Shown here in pieces: positions 50,011 to 57,209 of a stretch of DNA of 64,000 nt. Position numbers and translations under genes: made by a program. The notes under the pieces are model-generated. The model had not been told where the DNA came from, did no database searches, and saw only the letters and a list, made by a program, of their open reading frames with translations. Positions within the stretch are counted from its first letter, which is position 1. Every line of letters begins with the position of its first letter. Source of the stretch: Achromobacter sp. RTa (GTDB taxonomy: Bacteria; Pseudomonadota; Gammaproteobacteria; Burkholderiales; Burkholderiaceae_B); assembly GCF_000757485.1 (NCBI RefSeq), contig NZ_JPYO01000041.1:62001-126000 (forward strand), in the 5' to 3' direction.

Positions 50011-50039
50011 AAAACCATAAAACCTAGTATTCTGGTTTT
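50011..50039. promoter_or_regulatory. Inverted repeat in the HxlR/MFS divergent promoter
   Basis: AAAACCA (50011-50017) and TGGTTTT (50033-50039) form a perfect 7-bp inverted repeat with a 15-base spacer in the AT-rich 122-bp gap. A further AAAACC half lies inside the spacer (50019-50024). Position just upstream of the MFS start suits an HxlR operator. Confidence 0.55.
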
Positions 50040-50064
50040 GTAATGAAACCAGAAGGAGATCGCC

Positions 50065-51291
50065 ATGCCCACCTCATCCGCAGCATCCGTTCCCGACCCC
50101 CCGGCAGGGACGCCCCGTTCACTGGTCCTGCTGCTGGCGGTCGCCTGCGCGCTGAGCGTGGCCAATGTCTATTACGCGCAGCCTTTGCTGGATGCGATCG
50201 GCCGGGAGTTCGGCATGGCCGAAGGCGCGGTGGGCGTCGTCGTGACTGCCACGCAGTTGGGCTGCGCGCTGGCGCTGGTGTTCGTGGTGCCCCTGGGCGA
50301 TCTGCTGGACCGCCGCCGCCTGATGATCGGACAGTTGGGGCTTCTGGTGCTGGCGCTCGCCGCCGTCGCGCTGGCGACGAACACGCCCTGGCTCTTGATC
50401 GGCATGGTGGCGCTGGGCCTGTTGGGAACGGCCATGACGCAGGGCCTGCTTGCGCTGTCGGCGGCCCTGGCCGCGCCCGGCGAGCGCGGGCGGGTGGTCG
50501 GCGCGGCGCAGGGAGGCGTGGTGATCGGGTTGCTGCTGGCCCGCGTGCTGGCGGGCGTGGTGGCCGACGCGTGGGGCTGGCGCGCGGTGTACGTGGTGTC
50601 GGCGGGGTTGGCTGCCGTGCTCGCGGCGGTGCTGGCCCGCCGCCTGCCGCGGCGCCGCATGCCCACGGTGGACCTGGGTTACTGGGCGCTCCTGCGTTCG
50701 CTCTACGGCTTGCTCGCGGCCGAGCGCGTGCTGCGCGTGCGCGGCATGATCGCCTTGCTGATGTTCGCCGCGTTCAGCGCGTTCTGGACCGCGCTGGTCC
50801 TGCCCTTGAGCGCGCCGCCCCATTCCTTGACGCACACCGCGGTGGGGGCCTTCGGGCTGGTAGGCGTGCTGGGCGTGCTGATGGCCGCGCGCGCGGGGCG
50901 GCTCGCCGACCGCGGCCTTGGCGAGCGCACGACCGCGGCCGGCCTGGCGCTGCTGTGCCTGTCCTGGGTGCCGATCGCCTTCCTGGACCAGAGCCTTTGG
51001 GCGCTGGCGCTGGGCGTGCTGGTCCTGGACGTGGCCATGCAGGCCCTGCACGTCACCAACCAGACGATGATCTTCAGCATCAGCGCCGAGGCGCATAGCC
51101 GGCTCGTGGGCGGCTACATGATGTTCTATGCCGCGGGCAGCGGCCTGGGCTCGATCGCGGCGACTTCGGTGTACGCGCAGGCCGGCTGGGTGGGGGTGTG
51201 CGCGCTCGGCGGCGGCATCAGCCTGGCCGCGCTGCTGTTCTGGGCCGCGACCTTGCCGCGCGGCGTGAACGCCCGGCTCGCCCGGCCGTAG
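50065..51291 (+). CDS. MFS transporter (drug/sugar efflux type)
   Basis: A 408-residue major facilitator with twelve helices; the loop LGDLLDRRRLMIG after helix 2 matches motif A (GxLaDrxGrkxxl). It belongs to the YnfM/AraJ-like efflux branch. AAGGAG precedes the ATG at 50065 by six bases. The divergent HxlR gene and the shared operator-like repeat suggest inducible efflux of a toxic compound. The C-terminus ends ARLARP followed by TAG, and both the Pro codon and the stop lie in the left arm of the 189-bp inverted-repeat element. Confidence 0.88.
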   Translation: MPTSSAASVPDPPAGTPRSLVLLLAVACALSVANVYYAQPLLDAIGREFGMAEGAVGVVVTATQLGCALALVFVVPLGDLLDRRRLMIGQLGLLVLALAAVALATNTPWLLIGMVALGLLGTAMTQGLLALSAALAAPGERGRVVGAAQGGVVIGLLLARVLAGVVADAWGWRAVYVVSAGLAAVLAAVLARRLPRRRMPTVDLGYWALLRSLYGLLAAERVLRVRGMIALLMFAAFSAFWTALVLPLSAPPHSLTHTAVGAFGLVGVLGVLMAARAGRLADRGLGERTTAAGLALLCLSWVPIAFLDQSLWALALGVLVLDVAMQALHVTNQTMIFSISAEAHSRLVGGYMMFYAAGSGLGSIAATSVYAQAGWVGVCALGGGISLAALLFWAATLPRGVNARLARP

Positions 51292-51474
51292 GATGGGTAG
51301 AGCGCGAGATCACCTGGGCAAAGACGCAACTGCCCCGCGCGCGCAACCCATGCGGCCATGGACAGACAGTGCCCTGCATCGGCCGAAAAACAATCTGCCC
51401 ATGGCCGCATGGGTTGCGCGCGCTGGACAGCCTTGTTCTAGCTTAAGAACTCTCGCGCTCTACCCATCCTACGG
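51286..51474. repeat. 189-bp nested inverted-repeat element between two convergent genes
   Basis: The outer arms are a perfect 23-bp inverted repeat (51286-51308 and 51452-51474, reading CCGTAGGATGGGTAGAGCGC from each end). The inner arms are a perfect 25-bp inverted repeat (51337-51361 and 51399-51423, with GCGCGCAACCCATGCGGCC). The two flanking 28-bp spacers do not pair. The structure would form a long interrupted hairpin. A single half copy lies at 4755-4823. Both neighbouring genes, on opposite strands, use the TAG in the outer arm as stop codon. It may serve as a bidirectional terminator, a REP/MITE-like dispersed unit, or both. Confidence 0.9.
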
Positions 51475-53238
51475 GTGGACCTCGTAGTCTTTCGAGCCCA
51501 GCACGACAGCCGCCAGGCCGGGCGCCTGGCTCAGCTTGTGCAGCGCATAGCATTGCGCCGTGGCGATCTTGGCGTCGTGGAATTCGGGGTCTTCCCCGCG
51601 ATGTTCCAGGCTGGCGAGCAGGGAGCGGCCCATTTGCCAACCGGCCAGCGTGGTGCCCGCCAGCAGCAGGTAGGGCACGGCGGCGCCGAACACGGCGTTG
51701 GGGTGGCTGGCAGCGTTGGCCAGGACGAAGTCGACCGCATCCGACAGGGCCGCGCTGGCCCGGCGCAGCGGCGCAAGCACGCGGCCCGCGGCGGGATGGG
51801 CGCTGGCTTCCAGAGCCTGTTCGGTCTGGCGGACTTGCGCCAGCAGCGCGCGGGCGACCGCGCCGCCGTCGCGCAGGGTCTTGCGGCCGACGAGATCGTT
51901 GGCCTGGATGGCGGTGGTGCCCTCGTAGATGGTGAGGATGCGGGCGTCGCGGTAGTACTGCGCCGCGCCCGTCTCTTCGATGAAGCCCATGCCGCCGTGC
52001 ACTTGCACGCCCAGGCTGGCGACGTCGATCGACATCTCGGTGCACCAGCCCTTCACGATGGGCACCAGGAATTCCTGGACGGCCAGGTGGCGTTTGCGGG
52101 CCTCGGCGTCGGGGCTGGCGTGGGCCAGGTCGGCGTGGCCCGCGGTGACGTAGGCCAGCGCGCGGCCGGCCTCGGTCAGCGCGCGCATGGTGCCCAGCAT
52201 GCGGCGCACGTCGGGGTGCTGGATGATCGCCACCGCGTCGCGCGAAGAGCCGTCCACCGGGCGGCTCTGCACGCGTTCGGCGGCATAGGCCAGCGCATGC
52301 TGATACGCGCGGTCGGCCACGGCGATGCCTTGCACGCCCACGGCGTAGCGGGCGGCGTTCATCATGATGAACATGGCGTCCAGGCCCCGGTTCTCCTGGC
52401 CGACCAGGTATCCCAGGGCTCCGCCGTCATCGCCGAACTGCAGGGTGGCGGTGGGGCTGGCCTTGATTCCCAGCTTGTGTTCGATCGAGACGCAATGGAC
52501 GTCGTTGCGGGCGCCCAGCGTGCCATCCTCGTTGACCAGGAACTTGGGCACCAGGAAGAGCGAGATGCCCTTGACGCCCTCGGGCGCATCCGGCAGGCGG
52601 GCCAGCACCAGGTGCAGGATGTTCTCGGCCAGATCGTGTTCGCCGTAGGTGATGAAGATCTTGGTGCCCGAAATCCGGTACGTGCCGTCGCCCACCGGTT
52701 GCGCGCGGGACCGGATCATGGCCAGGTCGGACCCCGCCTGGGGCTCGGTCAGGTTCATGGTGCCGGTCCAGCGGCCGGCGATCATGGGGCCGATGTAGCG
52801 TTCGCGCAGTTCCGGCGAGCCCGCGGTCATCAGGGCCTCGATGGCGCCGTTGGTCAGCAGCGGGCACAGCGCGAACGACAGGTTCGCTGCGTTCAGCATT
52901 TCAGAGCACGGCGAGCCGATCAGGCCGGGCAGGCCTTGGCCTCCGTATTCGATGGGATGCGTCATGCCTTGCCAGCCGGCTTCGGCGTATTGGAGGAAGG
53001 CCTGCTTGAAGCCGGGCGAGGTGCTCACCGAGCCATCGCGCCAGGCGCTGGGATCGAGGTCGGCGGGATGGTTCAGCGGCGCCAGCACGTCGCCGGCGAA
53101 GCGCGCGGATTCCTCCAGCACGGCGTGGGCGGTATCCGGCGTGGCCTCTTCGAAGCCGGGCAGGGCGGCCACTTCGGGCAGGCCGGCCAGATGGTTCAAC
53201 ACGAACAGCATGTCTTTCACGGGGGCTTGGTACGTCAT
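51469..53238 (-). CDS. Acyl-CoA dehydrogenase (long, C-terminal-extended type)
   Basis: A 589-residue flavoenzyme beginning MTYQAPVKDMLFVLNHLAGL, an N-terminal extension typical of the ~590-residue FadE-like dehydrogenases. The FAD/substrate region TGTMNLTEPQAGSDLAMIRSRA and the catalytic Glu region MGFIEETGAAQYYRDARILTIYEGTTAIQANDLVGRK are intact. It performs the first dehydrogenation of fatty acyl-CoA beta-oxidation. It follows the acyl-CoA synthetase by 42 bp in the same direction, a two-gene activation/oxidation unit. Its stop codon is part of the dispersed repeat. Confidence 0.92.
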   Translation of the reverse strand: MTYQAPVKDMLFVLNHLAGLPEVAALPGFEEATPDTAHAVLEESARFAGDVLAPLNHPADLDPSAWRDGSVSTSPGFKQAFLQYAEAGWQGMTHPIEYGGQGLPGLIGSPCSEMLNAANLSFALCPLLTNGAIEALMTAGSPELRERYIGPMIAGRWTGTMNLTEPQAGSDLAMIRSRAQPVGDGTYRISGTKIFITYGEHDLAENILHLVLARLPDAPEGVKGISLFLVPKFLVNEDGTLGARNDVHCVSIEHKLGIKASPTATLQFGDDGGALGYLVGQENRGLDAMFIMMNAARYAVGVQGIAVADRAYQHALAYAAERVQSRPVDGSSRDAVAIIQHPDVRRMLGTMRALTEAGRALAYVTAGHADLAHASPDAEARKRHLAVQEFLVPIVKGWCTEMSIDVASLGVQVHGGMGFIEETGAAQYYRDARILTIYEGTTAIQANDLVGRKTLRDGGAVARALLAQVRQTEQALEASAHPAAGRVLAPLRRASAALSDAVDFVLANAASHPNAVFGAAVPYLLLAGTTLAGWQMGRSLLASLEHRGEDPEFHDAKIATAQCYALHKLSQAPGLAAVVLGSKDYEVHP

Positions 53239-53280
53239 TGCGTCGGAGCTCCTGGATGAGGTTGGGGCGCGGGCCGGGAA

Positions 53281-54936
53281 TCAGGCGGTCTTGCCGGGAT
53301 CGGCCACGTCGATGGCCGCGGTGGCGCCGACGGCGGCGCGCAGTTCGAACTTCTGGATCTTGCCCGTGGAGGTCTTGGGCAATTCGCCGAAACGCACCGC
53401 GCGGGGCACCTTGAAGCCCGGCAGCAGGAGCTTGCAGTGCGCGATGATCTCTTCGGCGGTGGCGCTGCACCCCGGCTTCAGTTCGACGAAAGCGCAGGGC
53501 GTTTCACCCCACTTGGGGTCGGGCATGGCCACGACGGCCACCGCCGCCACGGCGGGATGGCGGTAAAGCGCGTCCTCCACTTCGATGCTGGAGATGTTCT
53601 CGCCGCCGGAGATGATGATGTCCTTGCTGCGGTCCTTGATGCGGACATAGCCGTCGGCCGTCATGACGCCGAGGTCGCCGGTGTGGAACCAGCCGCCCGC
53701 GAAGGCTTCTTCGGTGGCGCGCTCGTTCTTCAGGTAGCCCTTCATGCAGATGTTGCCGCGGAACATGACCTCGCCCACGGTGTGCTCGTCGGCCGGCACC
53801 TGCTCCATGGTCTCCGGATTGCGCACCGACACGCCGGCCTGCAGGTGGTAGCGCACGCCCTGGCGCGCGGTGAGCAGCGCGCGCTGCTCGTCTTCCAGCG
53901 CGTCCCAGGCGTCCTGGCGCGCGCAGACCGCGGCGGGCCCGTAGACTTCCGTCAGGCCGTAGACATGGGTCAGCTCGAAGCCGATGTCGCGCATCTTGGC
54001 GATCACGGCCGGCGCGGGCGCCGCGCCCGCGACCATGGTGCGCACGGTGTGCCGGATGCCGTCTCGCATCTCGGCCGGCGCATTGGCCAGGGCGCTCTGC
54101 ACGATGGGCGCGCCGCAGTAATGGGTGACGCCTTCCTCCCGGATCAGGTCGAAGACCGTCTTGGGATCGAACTTGCGCAGGCACACGTTGACGCCCGCGC
54201 GCGCGGCGACGGTCCAGGCGAAGCACCAGCCGTTGCAGTGGAACAGCGGCAGGGTCCAGAGATAGACCGGATGCTTGGGCATGTCCCATTCGAGGATGTT
54301 GCTGATCGCGTTCAGGTAGGCGCCGCGATAGTGATAGACCACGCCCTTGGGATCGCCGGTGGTGCCGGAGGTGTAGTTCAGCGCGATGGCGTCCCATTCG
54401 TCGGCCGGCGGCTGCCAGTCGTAGCGGGCGGGGGCCGAGGCCAGGAAGGCCTCGTAGTCGACGGCGCCGGGCAGCGAGGAGGGCGCCGTTTCCAGGTCGT
54501 GCACCGAAATGACTTTCAGGTGCGGGAATTCGGCGCGGGCGCGCTGGGCGACCTCGGCGTATTCCGTGTCCACGATCAGCGCCCGCGCCTCGCCGTGGCC
54601 CAGCATGAACAGCACGCCGGAGGTGTCCAGCCGCGTGTTCAGGGTGTTGAGCACCGCGCCCAGCATCGGCACGCCGAAGTGGGCCTCGACCATCGCGGGG
54701 ATGTTGGGCAGCATGACGGCGACGGTATCGCCGCGCCGGATGCCCGCCTGCGCCAGGGCGCCGGTCAGCCGTTGCGCGCGTTCGTAGGTCTGCGCCCAGT
54801 TGCGGCGCACCTTGCCGTGGACGACGGCCAGCCGCTGGCCGTAGACTTCGGCGGCGCGGGCGATGAAGTCCACGGGCGTCAAGGGGGTGTAATTGGCCTC
54901 GCGGCGCGCAAGGCCTTGATCGAACATGCCGCTCAT
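53281..54936 (-). CDS. AMP-forming acyl-CoA synthetase (FadD/AlkK-like)
   Basis: A 551-residue adenylate-forming enzyme. Motifs: ALNYTSGTTGDPKGVVYHYRG (phosphate loop), THVYGLTEVYGPA, GWFHTGDLGVMTADGYVRIKDRSKDIIISGGENISS and the C-terminal lysine region KTSTGKIQKF. This is the medium/long-chain or AlkK-like branch, which activates carboxylic acids to CoA esters. It is cotranscribed with the acyl-CoA dehydrogenase. It is divergent from the Crp/Fnr-type regulator at 55099, and two inverted repeats lie between. The natural acid is not determined by the sequence. Confidence 0.92.
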   Translation of the reverse strand: MSGMFDQGLARREANYTPLTPVDFIARAAEVYGQRLAVVHGKVRRNWAQTYERAQRLTGALAQAGIRRGDTVAVMLPNIPAMVEAHFGVPMLGAVLNTLNTRLDTSGVLFMLGHGEARALIVDTEYAEVAQRARAEFPHLKVISVHDLETAPSSLPGAVDYEAFLASAPARYDWQPPADEWDAIALNYTSGTTGDPKGVVYHYRGAYLNAISNILEWDMPKHPVYLWTLPLFHCNGWCFAWTVAARAGVNVCLRKFDPKTVFDLIREEGVTHYCGAPIVQSALANAPAEMRDGIRHTVRTMVAGAAPAPAVIAKMRDIGFELTHVYGLTEVYGPAAVCARQDAWDALEDEQRALLTARQGVRYHLQAGVSVRNPETMEQVPADEHTVGEVMFRGNICMKGYLKNERATEEAFAGGWFHTGDLGVMTADGYVRIKDRSKDIIISGGENISSIEVEDALYRHPAVAAVAVVAMPDPKWGETPCAFVELKPGCSATAEEIIAHCKLLLPGFKVPRAVRFGELPKTSTGKIQKFELRAAVGATAAIDVADPGKTA

Positions 54937-54980
54937 CGTTGTCTCCTGAGGGGCGCGTGCGCGCTCCTGTTTCTTTATGC

Positions 54981-55058
54981 GGGAATAGCGATTCCCGGCG
55001 CTTGCCCTAGCGTATCGCCAGCCCGAAAATGCAGTCTGTCGCCTGCATGACAGACTGC
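54981..55058. promoter_or_regulatory. Two inverted repeats in the ligase/regulator divergent region
   Basis: A perfect 10-bp inverted repeat, GCAGTCTGTC (55031-55040) and GACAGACTGC (55049-55058) with an 8-base spacer, lies 40 bp before the Crp/Fnr gene. A second palindrome GGGAAT-AGCG-ATTCCC (54981-54996) lies 44 bp before the acyl-CoA ligase start. Their places suit an operator for the regulator's own promoter and for the fatty-acid genes. Confidence 0.6.
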
Positions 55059-55098
55059 CGGCGGGCCCGCATACCCCTTGTTTTACACGGTTCTTTCC

Positions 55099-55809
55099 AT
55101 GTCCGACGTTTCAAACATCGTTTCCGCCGACGAACTGGCGGACCTGTTCCACGCGCGAGCCTGGTTCGGCGCGCTGGAGGCCTCGCACCAGGATCTGGTA
55201 TTGGCGACATCGCGCGCCGAGCGCGTGGAAAACGGGGCATGGATCGCGCGGCGCAACGCGCCGTCGGACTACTGGCTGGGCGTGCATTCGGGGCTGCTGA
55301 AACTGGCCATCTACAACGAGTCGGGCCGCAGCTGCACGTTCTCGGGCGTGCCGCCGGGCGGCTGGTTCGGCGAGGGCAGCGTGATCAAGCGCGAGTTGCG
55401 CAAGTACGACGTGGTGGCCATACAGCCGAGCGTGGTGATGCTGGTTCCAGCCGCCACCTTCCATGCGCTGCTGTCGGCCAGCCTGCCGTTTTCGCATTTC
55501 GTCATCGGCCAGTTGAACGACCGCATGGGCGAGTTCATTGCGTCCATCCAGAACCACCGCCTGTTGGATGCGGACGCGCGCGTGGCGCAATCGTTGGCGC
55601 AGCTCTTCAATCCGCGGCTGTACCCGTCCACCGATCTGACGCTGGCGATTTCACAGGAAGAACTCGGCTACCTGACCGGCCTGTCGCGGCAGCGGGTCAA
55701 CCAGGCGCTGCAGGCTCTGGCCGACCTGGGCATCCTGGCCCTGGCCTACAACCAGATCAAGGTGCTGGACCTGGATGGTTTGCGGCAGTACGGGCTTGAC
55801 CAGATCTGA
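55099..55809 (+). CDS. Crp/Fnr-family regulator (catabolic type)
   Basis: A 236-residue protein from the ATG at 55099 (a TTG at 55078 is in frame). An N-terminal cyclic-nucleotide-binding-like domain (CTFSGVPPGGWFGEGSVIKRELRKYD) without the Fnr cluster cysteines is followed by a helix-turn-helix, ISQEELGYLTGLSRQRVNQALQALADLGIL. The recognition helix has SRQRVNQ rather than the SRxxVSR of Crp. It is divergent from the acyl-CoA ligase/dehydrogenase pair, which it may control through the 28-bp palindrome. The signal molecule is unknown. Confidence 0.88.
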   Translation: MSDVSNIVSADELADLFHARAWFGALEASHQDLVLATSRAERVENGAWIARRNAPSDYWLGVHSGLLKLAIYNESGRSCTFSGVPPGGWFGEGSVIKRELRKYDVVAIQPSVVMLVPAATFHALLSASLPFSHFVIGQLNDRMGEFIASIQNHRLLDADARVAQSLAQLFNPRLYPSTDLTLAISQEELGYLTGLSRQRVNQALQALADLGILALAYNQIKVLDLDGLRQYGLDQI

Positions 55810-55819
55810 GGGCGCCCGA

Positions 55820-56524
55820 TCAGCCGGCGCGCAGCGCGCGGGCCAGGGCCGCCCGCGCCAGGATGCTGGTGGAATCCAGGGTGGGCAGCGCGGAATTGCC
55901 ATCGTCCAGCACCAGCGGCAGCTCGGTGCAGCCAAGCACGACGGCGTCGCAGCCCGCGTCCCGCAGGCGCTCGATAATCGATTGCAGCCGCGCCACCGAA
56001 TCCGGCTTGAACACGCCGTACACCAGTTCGTCCATGATGATGCGGCCCAGTTCCGCCCGGTCGTCTTCCGGCGGGCGGAGCCACTGCAGGCCCCGTTGGC
56101 CCAGCATATCGGGATAGACGCTGCTTTCCGCCAGCCAGCGCGTGCCCAGGATGCCGATGCGACGGTAGCCGCGCGCCGCAGCCTCGGCGGCGACTTCCTC
56201 GGCGATGTGCAGCCAGGGCAGGGGCGAGCGCGGCAGCACGTGGCCGAGCGCCTGGTGGATGGTGTTGTCCGGGCAGATCAGGAAGTCCGCGCCGGCGCGG
56301 GCCAGCTTGCCGGCGGAGGACAGCATCAGCGCGCCGACGCCGGCCAGGTCGCCGCGGTCCAGGCAGGCCACGTAGTCCGCCAGCGAGTGCGTGTGCAGCG
56401 AAATCTCCGGGTGGGCGTGCGGCCCCATGCGCCGGGCGCCTTCCGCGCACAGGGTGCGGTAGCAGAGCGCGGCGCCTTCGGCCGAGCAGGCCACGATGCC
56501 GATGTGCAAAGAGGGGGCTGTCAT
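55820..56524 (-). CDS. Aspartate/glutamate racemase-family protein
   Basis: A 234-residue protein with two candidate catalytic cysteines, Cys84 in FLICPDNTIH and Cys199 in AVVLGCTELPLVL, one in each pseudo-symmetric lobe, as in PLP-independent aspartate/glutamate racemases and hydantoin racemases. It could interconvert the enantiomers of an acidic amino acid or act as a maleate-isomerase-like enzyme. The ATG at 56524 overlaps the upstream MarR gene stop by four bases, so they are coupled. Confidence 0.88.
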   Translation of the reverse strand: MTAPSLHIGIVACSAEGAALCYRTLCAEGARRMGPHAHPEISLHTHSLADYVACLDRGDLAGVGALMLSSAGKLARAGADFLICPDNTIHQALGHVLPRSPLPWLHIAEEVAAEAAARGYRRIGILGTRWLAESSVYPDMLGQRGLQWLRPPEDDRAELGRIIMDELVYGVFKPDSVARLQSIIERLRDAGCDAVVLGCTELPLVLDDGNSALPTLDSTSILARAALARALRAG

Positions 56525-56979
56525 TGCGCGGACTCCTTGGCCGACGCGCGCACGTGGCGGGCGATGAGGCGGAAGCTCTCCGCCATGGATGCCTGTTGCT
56601 CCGCGGGCAGCTGCGACAGGAAGAGCTCGTCGATCGCGGGTTCGTAGATCTTCCACATTTCGCGCCGCAACGCCCGTCCCTTGGGCGTGATTCGGGCGTA
56701 GGTGGCGCGCCGGTCCTCGTCCGAACGGTAGCGTTCGACCAGGCCTTCGGCCTCCAGGCGGTCCATCAGGCGCGTCAGGTTGTAGCGCGCGATCACCATG
56801 CGTTCGGCGACCTCGAACATGCGCGCGGCGCCTTGCGGCGCCCGTTCCAGCGCCCATAGCGCGTCATACCATGCCAGCGGCGGCAGGTCGGCGGCCGACA
56901 GCCGCCTTTCGATTTCCTCCGCCACCAGCGCGTGCGCGGTGAGGAAGAGGCTCCACGCATCCGGCTTGCCCGTTGCCAT
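56521..56979 (-). CDS. MarR-family regulator
   Basis: A 152-residue winged-helix protein. ARMFEVAERMVIARYNLTRLMDRLEAEGLVERYRSDEDRRATYARITPKGRALRREM is the MarR DNA-binding core with its beta-wing. It is the first gene of a two-gene unit with the racemase-type enzyme (four-base overlap) and is divergent from norB (57210). The 230-bp gap between MarR and norB holds NorR-type sites on the norB side; I saw no separate MarR palindrome. Confidence 0.88.
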   Translation of the reverse strand: MATGKPDAWSLFLTAHALVAEEIERRLSAADLPPLAWYDALWALERAPQGAARMFEVAERMVIARYNLTRLMDRLEAEGLVERYRSDEDRRATYARITPKGRALRREMWKIYEPAIDELFLSQLPAEQQASMAESFRLIARHVRASAKESAQ

Positions 56980-57045
56980 GCAGTCGGTTCCTTGAAAGAA
57001 GGGAAAACGTCGCAGGATTGTAAGAGGGCGGCGCCCGGCGGTTGT

Positions 57046-57103
57046 GGTTAAAAAGACCCTTTGCTAGTGATTTATACCCTGTCGCGTTGCGGTCAAAAAA
57101 ACC
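57046..57103 (+). promoter_or_regulatory. Three NorR-type enhancer elements upstream of norB
   Basis: Two exact GGT-N7-ACC elements (57046-57058 and 57091-57103) flank one near match AGT-N7-ACC (57066-57078). This is the inverted-repeat type reported for Ralstonia NorR, in a set of three as seen upstream of NorR-controlled genes. Spacing is 20 and 25 bp. They lie 41-98 bp upstream of the -24 element, where a sigma-54 activator would bind. Confidence 0.7.
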
Positions 57104-57142
57104 CTTCTTGACGCAATTCATTGATTTGGCTGCAAATTTTTC

Positions 57143-57158
57143 TGGCACGGAATTCGCA
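57143..57158 (+). promoter_or_regulatory. Sigma-54 promoter of norB
   Basis: TGGCACGGAATTCGCA carries GG (57144-57145) and GC (57156-57157) separated by exactly ten bases, matching the -24/-12 consensus TGGCAC-N5-TTGCA except for C in place of the second T. Transcription would start near 57169, about 40 bp before the norB ATG. The NorR-type sites upstream support it. Confidence 0.75.
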
Positions 57159-57209
57159 TAAGGGAACGTACCCCACTAACCGCAAGCAACACTGGAGGGC
57201 GTTCCCATC

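Noticed and set aside
57107..57120. Possible Fnr box (TTGACGCAATTCAT) upstream of norB
   Set aside because: Only the left half matches; the right half lacks CAA. The NorR-type and sigma-54 elements explain the region better.
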